From Cyanoderma ruficeps (taxonomy: Eukaryota > Chordata > Aves > Passeriformes > Timaliidae), in assembly GCA_008694505.1 (NCBI GenBank), contig VZDJ01000301.1, forward strand, positions 8,485,063 through 8,549,062: 64,000 nucleotides of DNA, in the 5' to 3' direction. Position 1 is the stretch's first letter, and every line of letters starts with the position of its first letter. Under the pieces are notes generated by a model. That model had not been told where the DNA came from. It saw nothing but the letters and a program-made list of their open reading frames with translations, and made no database searches. This document shows, piece by piece, positions 62,661 to 64,000 of this stretch. The position numbers and the translations under genes were made by a program.

Positions 62661-64000
62661 TGTCATTTTAGAACAGTCTGAAAGAACAAAAAAACCCCTT
62701 CAAATATTGAAGTTTAATAAGCTGCATAAATTTAATTTATGATGAAGAATTCACTAACCTTGGCCACAACCAACTGTTCTTTTTCCCTCTTCTTTTAGTT
62801 CTGGGATGAATTTTGTAGCACCATGGGCTTCACTTCTTACAGATGCACAATCCCAAGGGTTTGGACCTCTAAACAGAGGAAGGTGTTGGGCAATGCTGAA
62901 TTTGCACCTTTGAAGCTGAGACAAACCAATTTTTTTCCTCATGCTGTAACACAGGCTTGAATTTTGCTCCAAAACTCATTGGTGCTGATGTCTCCAAGGC
63001 AGAGGAGGAGGGTTTGGCTCACCTGGAGATGTCTGTGGAGGGGATGTCCCTTGGCTTCTCTGTCCCTCTCAGCCCCACAGCTGGCTGTGATACAGACCTT
63101 GATGTCTGAGACGGTGCAGGATGCTTCCCCCTAGGTTTTCTTGCTGGAATGCCTGAGCATTTTTCTCCCTGACTTCTTATTTTAACCCCTTGCCCCATCC
63201 AGGCCTGGAGCAGAAGGGGCTGAGGCAGCACAGTGTCACATCAAGGACTCCTGCAGTGCAGGGGACAGCACCAGGACTGACTCCTTGGTGATCACCTGGC
63301 ATCTCTTCCCCACTTTAGCACGGCATCCTCACAGTTATTTTTGCCACATATGGGCAAGTTCGTGGCTTTAATGTTCATGTTTAAGGGTCGGGGGCGGAGC
63401 TCAGCAGCGTTGGAGGTGCAAGGCTGGGAATTTGGGCTGCACTGCCACCCCTGGGCACTCTCAGAGTCTGTGATTGTAGGATAAAGGGTTTTATCTCTTG
63501 CCTTCTCTGCCCCCTTGCAGTGCTGCTTGTGGCCGTGTGAGGGTCAGAAAGGCTTTTCCTGGCAGCACAGAGCCAGAATGGGCAGCTCGGGAATTGACCA
63601 TCCCACAGAACATTGTGCTGGTGGCTAAAGATCACTTTGCTCAGGCAACTGCAGTGAAAAGTCTGGTTACACTCTGCTATTGCTGTCCCTTTGGGATTTG
63701 TTTCTTGCTATTAAAGGTTTAGAAATCTCCAGGATTCCTTTGTTGAGGCCATGGGGAGAGGTTGAGTTGTTTTTGTCAGTGACACTTCGAGCACTGAGAG
63801 GAAGAGACATTAAATTCCTCCAAGAACCAGGAGGAAGGGGAGTTGAGTTCTTGTCACTTTAGAGACAGAAGTGTTCTGCTTAGTGTATCCAAGAAGGAAA
63901 AGTGGTTTTTAGTGCTGTAATTCCATTATTGGTGACAAGGTAAGCAAAATAGGTTTTCAATTGCTGATTTCTAATGCACGCTCAGATCTGCTGTATAAAC

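Larger units (their letters stand above)
59366..64000. other. downstream flank of PDCD10, no gene recognised
   Basis: I see no family I can name. Around 60070-60690 several plus-strand frames are open for 80-110 codons, but they overlap in different frames and have no clear splice structure. A decayed CR1 fragment may lie at 62595-62660. Tandem AATAAA hexamers at about 61689-61697 could serve a long PDCD10 3' UTR. In mammals WDR49 follows PDCD10 on this side; I cannot recognise it here. Confidence 0.55.

Overview
This window is nuclear DNA from a vertebrate, almost certainly a bird. It carries two complete, intron-containing genes whose exons translate to the well-known vertebrate proteins neuroserpin (SERPINI1) and programmed cell death 10 (PDCD10, also CCM3). 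The bird assignment rests on CR1-type LINE tails, compact introns, and neuroserpin residues that match my recollection of the chicken protein (signal peptide beginning [10 protein letters not shown], and Asp rather than Asn at position 321). A songbird is possible, but I cannot name a species. There are no bacterial or phage genes, no CRISPR array, and no tRNA or rRNA gene that I can see.

Layout, left to right. Positions 1-2289 are downstream flank with a short assembly gap at 31-49. SERPINI1 lies on the minus strand from about 2290 to about 46860: nine exons, eight of them coding, every intron GT-AG, exon phases joining without error into a 410-residue protein. Its first intron is about 23.8 kb and fills most of the middle of the window. 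A CpG island at about 46130-47480 holds a divergent promoter. PDCD10 runs on the plus strand from about 46985 to about 59365: one probable non-coding first exon, then seven coding exons joining into a 212-residue protein. Positions 59366-64000 are downstream flank with no gene I can recognise.

The two genes are head to head, as in mammals, with putative first-exon donors only about 400 bp apart. Between them sits an imperfect inverted pair of ZNF143-like sites next to GC boxes and ETS-like sites, which would suit a shared bidirectional promoter. The products work in different places. Neuroserpin is a secreted neuronal inhibitor of tissue plasminogen activator. PDCD10 is a cytoplasmic adaptor of the STRIPAK/GCKIII kinase and cerebral cavernous malformation complexes. 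Their link is positional and regulatory, not a shared pathway.

The most unusual non-coding structure is a 41-bp minisatellite of ten copies in SERPINI1 intron 5, with partly alternating A/B units. Other observations are a second minisatellite (about 63-67 bp), several small tandem duplications, CR1 tails including one about 0.45 kb inside the PDCD10 transcription unit, a possible intronic polyadenylation route giving a neuroserpin without its sorting tail, a changed neuroserpin C-terminus (FEKL), and a loss of one glycosylation site relative to mammals. I found no evidence of a wholly new biological system; this is a conserved locus with some interesting regulatory and repeat structure.
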